From NCBI RefSeq assembly GCF_016901995.1, contig NZ_JACJLE010000010.1, positions 1-64,000 on the forward strand: DNA of 64,000 bases, written 5' to 3'. The notes under the pieces were generated by a model. It was not told the origin of the DNA. It did not search any database and saw only the letters and a program-made list of their open reading frames with translations. Positions 8,301 through 17,456 of the stretch are shown piece after piece; positions within the stretch are counted from its first letter, which is position 1, and each line of letters opens with the position of its first letter. The stretch comes from Bacteroides caecigallinarum. Lineage in GTDB: Bacteria; Bacteroidota; Bacteroidia; Bacteroidales; Bacteroidaceae. Both the position numbers and the translations under genes were made by a program.

Positions 8301-10384
8301 TTATCTAACTACTATTTCATCGGTAAACAGTACCCCACCAAACTTATCGCTAGCCAATGCTTGATAACGTACATATCTGCCATTAGCTGTTCCTGTCCAG
8401 CCGAAGTTCTTGAAAGAAACCTCATCGTCTCTCACAACTTCATGATCAATTTCAGACAATACGGTAAAGTTCTCACCGTCTGAAGACACAGAAATTATAA
8501 CCTTGGCAGGCATAAACACTTCCGGACCGAAAATCTGCATAAAGTCGGCCGCTACCGAATGTATTTCTGTTTCTTTTTCCAAATCAATCACAACATCTAC
8601 CCTATTCTTTGTTACAAATCCTTGCCATAACTGGTCATTATAATTCCAGCCTCCACGAAGACCGTCAGTAAGGGTCGCCTCTCCATTCGCAGGATAGTTA
8701 TTCCAATATGGAGCATTGTATTTCACTTTCTTACCTAAAGCAAGATGTTCTACAGGAGCCTGAGCCTCTTTACGGTTACCTATCTCATTTTTCAGGTCGA
8801 ATGGATTATAACCTTTCTGTTTGAGTTCATCAACTATCTTCAAGGCACGTGTATGGAAATCATCCCAAGAACGATTTTCCTGTTTGGACCATGCAACTTC
8901 CGCCAAAGCTATCATTCGCGGATAAAGCATATATTCCACATGTTCTTCAGTAGGCACATACTCTGTCCATAGATTGGCCTGAACACCATATATAAGTTCT
9001 TTTTCAGAAGCTGAAAGAGAATCAGGCACAGGGTTATAGCTATAAACCTTACTCAACGGAAGATATCCACCAATAGCTTCAGGCTGTGAATACGGCGCAT
9101 CCTGATAACCGTCAAGATAGCAATACTGTCCGGGGGACATAATTGTTTTCTGACCAGCCTTAACAGCTTTTAGTCCACCCTCTGTTCCTCTCCATGACAT
9201 TACCGTTGCATTCGGAGCAAGTCCTCCTTCAAGAATTTCATCCCATCCCAAAAGGTTACGTCCATGACTGTTCAAAAATTTCTCCATACGATGTATCATA
9301 TAACTCTGAAGTTCATTCACATCCTTCAGCCCTTCCTTTTTCATACGGGCCTGACACAGCTTACATGTTTTCCAGGATGCTTTTCCTGCCTCATCACCAC
9401 CAATATGGATATACTCGGAAGGGAATATTTCCATCACTTCGAGAAGTACATTTTCCAGAAACTCGAAAACTTTCTCATTACCTACACAGAAATCAGCCTG
9501 CTTGTATGGAACATGTGTGCACGACAGTTCAGGATATGCAGTAAGCACCTCTTCCGAATGTGCAGGCATCTCTATTTCCGGAATAATAGTAATATATTTC
9601 TGAGCCGCATATTCTACAAGTTCACGCATTTCATCCTGAGTATAAAATCCTCCCTGTGCTCTAGGGTCTGATTGTTCACAATATTTTCTGTCACCGTTCC
9701 ACCACTCTTTCCATACAGTCTGTGGACGCCATGCAGCAAACTCTGTAAGACGTGGGTATTTCTTTATTTCAAGTCTCCAGCCGGCAGCATCTGTGAGATG
9801 CAGATGAAGACGGTTTATCTTGTAATATGCAAGAAGATCAATCTGCTTCTTTACAAACTCTTTACCATAGAAATGACGTGAGACACATCAAGCATCATAC
9901 CTCTATACTGAAAACGTGGTTCATCCTTTATTTCTATAAAAGGGATATCCGAAGACTCAGCTGCCATTTGCAATAGTGTCTGAACACCATAGAACAATCC
10001 GGCTCCGGACAAAGCTTCAATTTTCACTCCTTTTCTATCGACTGAAAGTCTATAACCTTCGGAAGAAGTCATACCATCCAGCGATGGAACGACTTTCAAT
10101 AAAATCCGATTATCACCTTCTTCTGTATCAGATGATTTTATATTCAAAGGTGAAGCAAGAAAATAAGAAGTAAGATTACTCTTGTCAATCTACGGAGCAT
10201 CAACAGTAAATGTAGTAGAAGAATTAAGCTTGAATGCTCCATTATGCCATTTTACTTCAGAAGGAACCGGAGTTACCGACAACTTCCCATCAACAACTTT
10301 CTCCGCACATGACATCTGATTCATCAACATAAGCACTGCCAAAGCTGAGAAGCAAATAAATGAGATTTTTTTCTTTAGATTCAT
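8301..10384 (-). pseudogene. Broken GH20 beta-N-acetylhexosaminidase
   Basis: Three frame segments read together as one exported GH20 enzyme of about 690 residues. The start at 10384 gives a signal peptide with a lipobox-like NQMSC. The frame is stopped by an in-frame TAG at 10190-10192 and continues as the GH20b N-terminal domain (SLDGMTSSEGYRL...FYGVQTLLQ...RFQYRGMMLDVS). A net +2-nt insertion (or -1) follows near 9879-9884, after which the frame resumes as HFYGKEFVKKQID and runs to 8301. The catalytic HIGGDE pair and a C-terminal discoidin-like domain (FGPEVFMPAKVIISVSSDGENF) survive. The intact neighbour at 10481-12814 has VGRHFF where this gene is shifted. Two independent lesions argue for real decay. 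A remnant frame from 9629 keeps the active site but lacks a signal peptide. Confidence 0.85.
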
Positions 10385-10411
10385 ATAAGTTAGTTTAGGT
10401 ATTTTTCTAAT

Positions 10412-10462
10412 CAAAAAAATGAGGTAAAGAATGCTACATAACAAACTACCACTCTTTACCCC
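10412..10462 (-). terminator. Rho-independent terminator after the intact GH20 gene
   Basis: Arms 10447-10462 and 10421-10436 form a stem of about 16 bp with GU pairs and one mismatch. On the minus strand it is followed by ATTTTTTTG. It separates the intact GH20 gene from the broken one downstream. Confidence 0.75.
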
Positions 10463-10480
10463 ATAATAAAATGAATAATG

Positions 10481-12814
10481 TTATTCTATTGTAAGTTCAT
10501 CTACAAACAAGAAACCAGGATTTCCCTTTCCACCATGCCATGAAGGTATGCTGTGTTCTGCCAATGCCTTAACCCTGACGTAACGGGTCTTGACAGGAGA
10601 GAATTTAAGATGATGAACATAAATCTTATTCGCATCAGTTTCCTTCATTGCCGGATAAGATTCTGAATACACCTCCTTGAAAGTCTTGTTGTCATCCGAA
10701 ACAGAGACAGTAATACCTCTTGTATCAAAAATCCAGTCACCTTTTTCAACGAGTGTACGTATCCTTAATGAGGATATTTCCGTAATATCCTTCAAATCAA
10801 TTACAGCTTCCAAATCGTTCTTATAAAATCCCAGCCAACGGCCTGTCTTATAATTCATATTGCCGGTCATACCATCAACCAATACAGTTTCACCTGTGAA
10901 TTTATACTGCTTGTTAATAGGCTGAAGCATTGTTATAGGCTTCATAGATGATTTGCTGAAAGTAATAGTATCTGTAGTGACATGAGATTTTCCGTTAGGA
11001 CGTATAGCAACTGTTCTCAATACACAAGGCTTGTTTATTTTCACCACATCAGTGTAAAGCTGAGACTGCTCTGTAGGCTCAGTTCCATCCAAAGTATAAT
11101 AAACAGGAGCATTATCCAATGTACGTACTGATGCATCAAGCGTACCACTTTCCATATCAGGAGTAAGAGTCAGCATCACATCGAATATATGTTTTGCATA
11201 ATTCCATCCATTAAGTTCATAAATATCAACAAGTCTCACCAGTCTCTTAAGGAACTCATCATAATTCTTCTTTTCAGGAGCACACCATTGAGACTCGCAA
11301 AGTGCAGCCATACGAGGAAGTACCATATATTCGGCCTGACTGAAAACAGGAATATATTCTGTCCAAAGATTAGCCTGTACTCCAATGATATATTTCTGTT
11401 CCTCAGGAGTAAGTGAAGAAGGCATAGGCTCATAGCTGTAAACACGCTCCATAGGAAGGTATCCACCTATAGCCAAAGGCTCAGTATCTGTATCTTTAGA
11501 CTGGTAATAGTCAAAATACAAATATGTATTAGGAGTCATGATAACATTATGTTTCTGTTTGGCAGCTTCAATACCACCACCTTCACCGCGCCATGACATT
11601 ACTGTAGCGTTAGGAGCAAGACCACCTTCAAGAGTTTCGTCCCAACCAATCATCTGACGTCCTTTTGAATTCAAGAATTCTTCAGCTTCATGTATGACAT
11701 AACTCTGCAAGCGCTCTTCTTTTGTATGCTTTTTATCTGTCTTCAGTCCTAAAGCCTTAATTCTTGCCTGACATTTAGGACATTTTGCCCACTGTATCTT
11801 AGGACATTCATCACCACCTACATGTATATATTCAGAAGGGAATATCTCAATGATTTCAGCCAATACATCCTTTATAAACTCTATAGTCTTGTCATTTCCG
11901 GCACAAAGAACATTGTCCGAAACTCCCCATTGTGTCCACACTTCGTACGGTCCTCCAGTACATCCCAGTTCAGGATATGCAGCCAACGCTCCAAGCATAT
12001 GACCTGGAAGATCTATTTCAGGAATTACTGTGATATATCTCTTTGCTGCATAGTCCACAATCTCCTTTGCCTGCTCCTGAGTATAGAAACCTCCGTATGG
12101 TTTTCCATCATATTTACCTGAATTACGTCCAATAACAGTTTCTTTACGGTAGGCACCAACCTCAGTAAGTTTTGGATATTTCTTTATTTCTATACGCCAT
12201 CCCTGATCTTCGGACAAATGCCAGTGGAAACGGTTGATATTATGAAGTGCCAGAATATCAATATAAGTCTTTATTTCATCCATCGTAAAGAAATGGCGAC
12301 CAACATCCAGCATCATTCCACGATAACTGAACCTTGGTTTATCTACAATGTCAACGGCAGGAAGTTCTATTGCAGATGCTTTATTTACAGAAACTGATTT
12401 ACGCAAAGTCTGTATTCCGTAGAATACACCGGCCTCTGTCGGCGCACTTATCACGACATTATCTCCTGTAACTTTCAACTGATAAGCTTCAGGATTTGCA
12501 TTATCCAAGCCAAGTTGAAGAGATATTCCTCCACTCTTTCCCTCACCTTCCTGAGTTTTAAGTTCTATACCTGTCTGTTCCCTGATATATGAAGCCAAGA
12601 ATTCCGCATTCCGCTTCATCTTCTCATTTCCGGCGGTATAATAAATACTGACACCATTCTTAAGTAAAAAAGGAGACTGCTGAACAGCAGAAATTTCCAG
12701 AGGTATTGGTACTACTTGATAGTCAGCTTTTGCTGTTTCTCCGGACGTGCAAGATGAGAATATCACACCAGCAAACGTCAATCCCAGTAAACTGGTTTTA
12801 ATGATTGATTTCAT
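10481..12814 (-). CDS. GH20 beta-N-acetylhexosaminidase, lipoprotein
   Basis: A 777-residue surface or periplasmic enzyme that removes terminal beta-linked GlcNAc/GalNAc. It has a type II signal peptide with lipidation Cys22 (IFSSC), a GH20b N-terminal domain at about 32-160, and a TIM-barrel catalytic domain at about 163-510. The general acid pair is D335-E336 (YIHVGGDECPKIQW), with FHWHLSEDQGWRIEIKKYP also present. A chitobiase C-terminal-like beta domain at about 555-625 (APVYYTLDGTEPTEQS) and a discoidin (F5/8C) carbohydrate-binding domain at the C-terminus complete it. Substrate-assisted catalysis with retention is family knowledge. With the second GH20, a truncated regulator and a truncated GH2 nearby, it belonged to a host-glycan (N-glycan or mucin type) locus. 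Confidence 0.93.
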   Translation of the reverse strand: MKSIIKTSLLGLTFAGVIFSSCTSGETAKADYQVVPIPLEISAVQQSPFLLKNGVSIYYTAGNEKMKRNAEFLASYIREQTGIELKTQEGEGKSGGISLQLGLDNANPEAYQLKVTGDNVVISAPTEAGVFYGIQTLRKSVSVNKASAIELPAVDIVDKPRFSYRGMMLDVGRHFFTMDEIKTYIDILALHNINRFHWHLSEDQGWRIEIKKYPKLTEVGAYRKETVIGRNSGKYDGKPYGGFYTQEQAKEIVDYAAKRYITVIPEIDLPGHMLGALAAYPELGCTGGPYEVWTQWGVSDNVLCAGNDKTIEFIKDVLAEIIEIFPSEYIHVGGDECPKIQWAKCPKCQARIKALGLKTDKKHTKEERLQSYVIHEAEEFLNSKGRQMIGWDETLEGGLAPNATVMSWRGEGGGIEAAKQKHNVIMTPNTYLYFDYYQSKDTDTEPLAIGGYLPMERVYSYEPMPSSLTPEEQKYIIGVQANLWTEYIPVFSQAEYMVLPRMAALCESQWCAPEKKNYDEFLKRLVRLVDIYELNGWNYAKHIFDVMLTLTPDMESGTLDASVRTLDNAPVYYTLDGTEPTEQSQLYTDVVKINKPCVLRTVAIRPNGKSHVTTDTITFSKSSMKPITMLQPINKQYKFTGETVLVDGMTGNMNYKTGRWLGFYKNDLEAVIDLKDITEISSLRIRTLVEKGDWIFDTRGITVSVSDDNKTFKEVYSESYPAMKETDANKIYVHHLKFSPVKTRYVRVKALAEHSIPSWHGGKGNPGFLFVDELTIE

Positions 12815-12891
12815 GTTGATTATATTAAAGTTGGTAAAAAATGTCTTTCAGAATATAGATAAATTGCGTAATAGAAATAAAAGTAGTAAAA

Positions 12892-12935
12892 ACTTTCTGA
12901 AAGTCCATATTTTAGAACGTATTTTATAAAATACG
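12892..12935. promoter_or_regulatory. Two palindromes upstream of the intact GH20 gene
   Basis: ACTTTCTGAAAGT (12892-12904) and CGTATTTTATAAAATACG (12918-12935) are both perfect palindromes. They lie about 80-120 nt upstream of the GH20 start and 160-200 nt downstream of the truncated regulator's stop. They could be operator sites or a terminator-like structure. No TAnnTTTG promoter was found for the GH20 gene. The 277-nt gap 12815-13091 holds nothing else I recognise. Confidence 0.4.
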
Positions 12936-13091
12936 ATTTTAATCAAAAATTATTTTAAGAAATTTTCAATATATGAACTCTCCAAAACTTAACATTACAA
13001 TGCCCTGCCGTTTATTAAATTAAACAGCATACTCATTATCATCTAATGATTACATTTTGCTCAAATCATTATATTCTGAAACACATTACCA

Positions 13092-13850
13092 CTATGCCTC
13101 TCTCTCTTTACTCCTGAATTGAGTAGGCGTCATACCAATATACTGTTTGAATATTGTACTGAAATACTTAGAAGAAGTAAATCCGGACATCTCAGATATT
13201 TCGGTAAAACTAAGGTCTGTTGATTTTATAAGATTCATTGCATATTCCAGCCTAATTCTATTTATATACTCACTACCACTTACATCTGTCACTGATTTCA
13301 ATTTATTATAGAAAGAGGTTCTGCTCATTCCTATAGATGCGCTTATTAGGTTTATATCAAGATCCGGATTACTGATATTCTCTTTTATAACCTCATTAAG
13401 TTTCTTTATAAATATTTCATCGGCATTGCCCAAGTTCTTGTTTTCCATTTCAGGAACTGCAGAAAAATTCATATAAAACTGTTTTGTCTGTTTTCTGTTT
13501 CTAAGCAACCCCTTAATCACTTCTAACAGAGTCTCGATATCGAAAGGTTTGGAAATATATGTATCAGCACCAACTTCATATCCTCTTTTCTTACTATGTT
13601 CATCATCCCTTGCAGTAAGTAAAATTACCGGTATATGGCACATATCTTTGTTTTTCTTTATCCTACTACATAATTCATATCCATCCATTTCAGGCATCAT
13701 GACATCGCTGACTATTATACTAGGCATATTTCGTGATATAACATTTAAAGCCTCAACACCATTAGAAGCTGTAAGTATGGTTTTAAACTTACCATTCAAC
13801 ATCAAGGCAGAGAAAAAACTTTTGGAGGAACATAGTAAAAAGTTAGCCAA
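13092..13850 (-). pseudogene. C-terminal remnant of a hybrid two-component regulator (receiver + AraC HTH)
   Basis: The last roughly 235 residues match the C-terminal end of Bacteroidetes hybrid two-component proteins. They comprise a receiver domain with phospho-acceptor D49 (IIVSDVMMPEMDG), T79 (LLTARDD) and K101 (YISKPFD), then an AraC-type DNA-binding domain with two helix-turn-helices (about 150-250, ending GFTSSKYFSTIFKQYIGMTPTQFR). The periplasmic sensor, the kinase domain and the first receiver strand with its acidic pair are absent. Homology begins around residue 19 (LNGKFKTILTASNGVEAL), and the preceding residues are non-homologous read-through. It could at most make a phosphorylation-incompetent regulator fragment. 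The break lies at the left edge of the foreign block. Confidence 0.85.
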
Positions 13851-13962
13851 ACACCTTCAAAAGAATGAAGGTATTTGGCTATCAAGTTTTTGGACGAAAA
13901 TTATGATGTCCTTTTTTATATTTTACACTATTCTACTTCTTATTTACGCTTACATAAAATAA
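13803..13962 (+). pseudogene. Short orphan reading-frame tail at the block's left edge
   Basis: The plus-strand frame from about 13803 to the TAA at 13960-13962 gives a basic helical stretch (KKLLEEHSKKLAKHLQKNE) followed by a predicted membrane segment (MMSFFIFYTILLLIYAYIK). To the left it runs into the antisense of the regulator remnant and has no start of its own. It may be the 3' end of a gene carried in with the block. No family was recognised and it may be non-coding. Confidence 0.3.
13844..13881. repeat. 15-bp inverted repeat at the left junction
   Basis: Arms 13844-13858 and 13867-13881 match with one mismatch around an 8-nt loop. On the minus strand it is followed by ACTTTTTAC, and on the plus strand by TCAAGTTTTT. 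It may act as a terminator shielding the neighbouring genes or mark an element end. Confidence 0.5.
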
Positions 13963-14008
13963 AGTCCAAAGTATATATTGGATATTGTAAAATCCCTAAA
14001 AATAGGTA

Positions 14009-14039
14009 TTGCCGGATAAATTTAAGCCCCGTACATTTG
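14009..14039 (+). promoter_or_regulatory. Promoter of the tetR gene
   Basis: TTG (14009-14011), 20 nt, then TACATTTG (14032-14039), a full TAnnTTTG match, 33 nt before the tetR start. A TetR repressor commonly acts at its own promoter, but no clear palindromic operator is visible here. Confidence 0.55.
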
Positions 14040-14072
14040 CAGAAACAAAATCAGAAACATTGTTCATTATAA

Positions 14073-14684
14073 ATGCAAGTGCTGAAAGAGGACATACGTG
14101 GTCGGATATTGACGATTGCCAGGCAGCAATTCGAGAAGAAAGGCTATTCCAAAACTTCCATGCGCGAAATAGCGGAGTTAGCTGGGGTTGGTGTCGGGAA
14201 TATCTATAACTACTTCACAAGCAAAGATGAATTATTCCATGAAGTGGTCCGTCCTGTTTTGTGCGCTTTGGAAGCCATGCTGCAAGAACACCACGGCATA
14301 CGGGGCGAAGATATTATGATGATGCGGTCGGAAAAATACCTGAAATCCTGCATTGATGAATATGTTTCGCTTATAGACAAACACCGTTCGCTAATGGAAA
14401 TACTGTTGTTCCGTGCGCAAGGTTCTTCATTGGAACGCTTCCGTGAGAATTATACCGACCGTTCCACGGAATTGGTTAAGGCGTGGTTCGCGTCCATGCA
14501 GCGGAAACATCCCGAAATCAATACGGCTGTGTCCGATTTTATCATTCATTTGCATACGGTATGGATGTTCACGATGTTCGAGGAGCTATTGATGCATTCC
14601 GTACCCAGGCAAGAGATGGAGGCTATTTTGCACGATTATATTCTGTTTGAAATCCAAGGTTGGAGGGCTATTATCAAGATATGA
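14073..14684 (+). CDS. TetR/AcrR-family transcriptional regulator
   Basis: A 203-residue regulator. The N-terminal helix-turn-helix at about 10-56 is canonical: ILTIARQQFEKKGYSKTSMREIAELAGVGVGNIYNYFTSKDELF. The C-terminal domain is variable and would bind a ligand. It is the first gene of the GC-richer block and probably controls the downstream methyltransferase/ABC operon, but a strong terminator separates it from that operon. Block composition is clearly different: 29/60 G+C on line 15001-15060 against 17/60 on line 13261-13320 in the flank. The ligand is unknown. Confidence 0.88.
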   Translation: MQVLKEDIRGRILTIARQQFEKKGYSKTSMREIAELAGVGVGNIYNYFTSKDELFHEVVRPVLCALEAMLQEHHGIRGEDIMMMRSEKYLKSCIDEYVSLIDKHRSLMEILLFRAQGSSLERFRENYTDRSTELVKAWFASMQRKHPEINTAVSDFIIHLHTVWMFTMFEELLMHSVPRQEMEAILHDYILFEIQGWRAIIKI

Positions 14685-14711
14685 GATACAGACAACGTAC
14701 ATACGAACATT

Positions 14712-14770
14712 CAACCGCATCAGAACGGTTGGTAAGGAGGAAATCTTCACGGAGGTTTCCTCCTTTTTTT
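14712..14770 (+). terminator. Tandem hairpins with terminator between tetR and the operon
   Basis: The first hairpin is CAACCG (14712-14717) / CGGTTG (14726-14731). The second is a perfect 10-bp stem AAGGAGGAAA (14734-14743) / TTTCCTCCTT (14756-14765) running into seven T (14764-14770). This is an efficient-looking terminator. Only 44 nt separate it from the next start codon, and no promoter consensus is seen there, so read-through or attenuation is possible. Confidence 0.8.
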
Positions 14771-14814
14771 ATGAACAATTCTGAATATCGTTCACTATTA
14801 AACACTCCAAAAAT

Positions 14815-15636
14815 ATGAGACAGAAATACAAGTTTAAGAGTATTGTAGCGGAAACATTGCTTATTCCGCTATACATGAGAGCCAAAGAAAGTCGCCGGAA
14901 TAATCCCATTCTATATGACAAGGCTGCGGAATGGCTGGCGGACAGTTTGGAATACGATTATTCCAAGTTCGACGGGGCAAAGTTGAGCGAAGTGGGATGC
15001 GTGGTGCGTGGATGGTATTTTGACTGCGCTGTGCGCCGATTTATTAAAGCACATTCGCATCCGGTCGTGGTCAATGTGGGATGTGGACTGGATACCCGTT
15101 TCCAGCGTATCGGAAGTCAGAAAGCAGTCTTTTATGATTTGGATTTGCCTGAGGTCATTGCTCTACGCCGGGAATTGATACCCGAACAGCCGGACAATGT
15201 CTATATTGAAGCGTCTTTGTTGGAGACCGACTGGATGGATGACCTGCGCCGGAAGCACCCCGAAGCAGAATTTATCTTCATCGTGGAGGGGGTACTGATG
15301 TACTTCTACGAGAAGCAAGTAAAATCCTTCCTGCATCACGTGGCAAACCGTTTCGGGGGAGGTGAATTGTGGTTTGACGTGTGCGGCACGATAATGAGCC
15401 GACATGGTGTGAAGCCCGATTCGCTCCGCAAACACGAGGCTCAAATCCGTTCCGGCATAAGCAACGGGTATGTGGTGGAACAATGGGAACCGTCTTTAAA
15501 GCTCATTGAACAGGCTAACTATATGAAGTTCTTCCGTTCACGCTGGGGATTCTTCTTCGGGCAGATATTGGGGCGCATCCCTTGGCTCTGCTACAAATTC
15601 AGTTCATTGCTCGGATATAAAATCACATCAAAATAG
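14815..15636 (+). CDS. LCMT/Ppm1-family SAM-dependent methyltransferase
   Basis: A 273-residue methyltransferase of the leucine carboxyl methyltransferase superfamily (PF04072; bacterial members are described as O-methyltransferases in polyketide-type pathways). The SAM motif VVNVGCGLDTRFQRI at about 83-97 is diagnostic, followed by the acidic VFYDLDLPEVI and the EGVLMYF motif. The substrate cannot be read from sequence. It is the first gene of a tightly packed run (10-nt, 7-nt and 8-nt gaps) with two ABC half-transporters and a second methyltransferase. It could therefore modify a small molecule moved by the transporter or protect the cell from it; that link is inference. Confidence 0.82.
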   Translation: MRQKYKFKSIVAETLLIPLYMRAKESRRNNPILYDKAAEWLADSLEYDYSKFDGAKLSEVGCVVRGWYFDCAVRRFIKAHSHPVVVNVGCGLDTRFQRIGSQKAVFYDLDLPEVIALRRELIPEQPDNVYIEASLLETDWMDDLRRKHPEAEFIFIVEGVLMYFYEKQVKSFLHHVANRFGGGELWFDVCGTIMSRHGVKPDSLRKHEAQIRSGISNGYVVEQWEPSLKLIEQANYMKFFRSRWGFFFGQILGRIPWLCYKFSSLLGYKITSK

Positions 15637-15646
15637 CGTAATAACA

Positions 15647-17449
15647 ATGGAAAAATCAAAAAAGAAAAAAGGTTTGTCCCGTCTGTTCGAGATAGCGGGA
15701 CAAAGGAAAGGTCTGCTTATATTAGCAGGTCTGCTGTCGGCTGGCAGCGCGGTGTGTATGCTTGTGCCTTATTGGGCAGTTTATGAAATTTTGAAAGAGT
15801 TGCTGTCGAATGGCTCCAATCTTTCCGCTTTGGACGGAACGGACATGATGCGTTGGGGATGGATTGCATTTGGAGGGCTTGTTGGCGGATTGATATTGCT
15901 CTATGCCGCCCTGATGTCCTCACATGTGGCTGCATTCCGTATCTTGTATGGGTTGCGTGTCCGTCTGTCTGAACATATCGGCAAACTGCCTTTGGGATAT
16001 TTGAACAATACCTCTACGGGAGCCATCAAGAAAACAATGGACCAGAATATCGAGAAAATAGAGGGCTTCATCGCCCATACCATTCCGGATTTGGTCAATG
16101 TAATGGCAACGGTAGTGGTAATGCTGGTCATCTTTTTCTCGCTGGATGTGTGGCTGACAGTCGTGTGCCTGGCCGTTGTGGTGCTTAGCTTATTCCTGCA
16201 ATTTTCCAATTTCATGGGAAAAAGGGCAAGGGAGTTCATGGCCATCTATTACGATGCGCAGGAAAAGATGAGCGCGTCCGCCGTGCAGTATGTACGGGGA
16301 ATGCCCGTCGTCAAGATATTCGGGCAAAGCGTCCGTTCGTTCCGTCAGTTCAATGCCGAGATTCAGGCATACAAGACATTCGCCTTGAAATGCTGTGACA
16401 CCTACCAGAACGGGATGATTGCCTTTACCGTCTTGCTCAATTCGATGGTAACGTTTATTCTTCCTATGGGCATCTTGCTGATGCAAGCCAGTCCGCAATC
16501 CTTGTCATTGGCGGTAGTATGGCTGTTCTTCATTATCATGGGACCGGGTATGGCTTCCCCCGTTTATAAACTGACATTCTTGGGAGGTAATACGCGCGAC
16601 ATCGATGAAGGTGTAAACCGTATCGACCGCATACTTGAAAAGAAACCTGTGCCGGAGCCGGTACATCCGCAAGTGCCTGCCGCTTACGATGTGGAATTTC
16701 GCCATGTGTCATTCTCCTACGAAAACACGGAACAGGGAACACGAACGGAAGCCTTGCGTGATGTCAGCTTCAAAGCTCCACAAGGAAAGATAACCGCCCT
16801 TGTCGGTCCTTCAGGAAGCGGAAAATCAACGGTTGCCAACCTAATACCCCGGTTCTGGGATGTGGAGCAAGGGGAAATTTGTATAGGAGGTATTGACATT
16901 CGTCAGATAGATACGGCAAAACTGATGGACATGGTTTCATTTGTATTTCAAGACACTTTCCTTTTTTACGACACATTATATGAGAACATCGCCGTAGGCT
17001 CTCCTGATGCCACGAAAGAAAAGGTGATAGCCGCTGCGAAAGCTGCCCAATGCCACGATTTCATAGAGCGTTTGCCGCAAGGCTACGAAACAAGGATAGG
17101 CGATAAAGGTGTATTCCTGTCCGGCGGTGAAGCCCAACGGATATGTGTGGCTCGTGCCATATTGAAGAATGCTCCGATACTGGTGTTGGACGAAGCGACT
17201 GCTTTCGCTGACCCTGAAAACGAGCATAAAATGCAGATGGCTTTGCAGTCGCTGATAAAGGACAAGACGGTCATTGTGATTGCCCATCGCCTTTCTTCCA
17301 TTATTTCTGCGCATCAGATTGTCGTCATGAAAGAAGGAAGCATTGTGCAATGCGGAAGGCATGAACAATTGTCTGCGACGGAGGGTGTATATAAAAACAT
17401 GTGGGATGCCTATACGAGCGCATACCATTGGACGTTGAACAAAAACTAA
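15647..17449 (+). CDS. ABC transporter half, fused membrane and ATPase domains (first partner)
   Basis: A 600-residue half-transporter in the inner membrane. An exporter-fold membrane domain with about six helices occupies roughly 20-310. The ATPase domain has Walker A GPSGSGKST at 387-395, Q-loop VFQDTFLF, signature LSGGEAQR at 491-498, Walker B ILVLDEATA and H-loop IAHRLSS. The D-loop reads AFAD rather than the usual SLD, which is slightly unusual. With the gene at 18086-19816 it should form a heterodimer. The overall pattern recalls the YbtP/YbtQ and IrtA/IrtB siderophore transporters as well as multidrug exporters, so direction and substrate are open. No SIP-type reductase domain is fused. 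Confidence 0.88.
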   Translation: MEKSKKKKGLSRLFEIAGQRKGLLILAGLLSAGSAVCMLVPYWAVYEILKELLSNGSNLSALDGTDMMRWGWIAFGGLVGGLILLYAALMSSHVAAFRILYGLRVRLSEHIGKLPLGYLNNTSTGAIKKTMDQNIEKIEGFIAHTIPDLVNVMATVVVMLVIFFSLDVWLTVVCLAVVVLSLFLQFSNFMGKRAREFMAIYYDAQEKMSASAVQYVRGMPVVKIFGQSVRSFRQFNAEIQAYKTFALKCCDTYQNGMIAFTVLLNSMVTFILPMGILLMQASPQSLSLAVVWLFFIIMGPGMASPVYKLTFLGGNTRDIDEGVNRIDRILEKKPVPEPVHPQVPAAYDVEFRHVSFSYENTEQGTRTEALRDVSFKAPQGKITALVGPSGSGKSTVANLIPRFWDVEQGEICIGGIDIRQIDTAKLMDMVSFVFQDTFLFYDTLYENIAVGSPDATKEKVIAAAKAAQCHDFIERLPQGYETRIGDKGVFLSGGEAQRICVARAILKNAPILVLDEATAFADPENEHKMQMALQSLIKDKTVIVIAHRLSSIISAHQIVVMKEGSIVQCGRHEQLSATEGVYKNMWDAYTSAYHWTLNKN

Positions 17450-17456
17450 AAGCAAT

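Noticed and set aside
14031-14040. GTACATTTGC matches the GTANNTTTGC core of CTnDOT-type integration sites
   Set aside because: The core overlaps the Bacteroidetes -7 consensus. An identical-type match (GTATATTTGC, 23436-23445) lies in the AAA gene promoter, and no matching site was found at the right edge of the block. It is better read as the tetR promoter.
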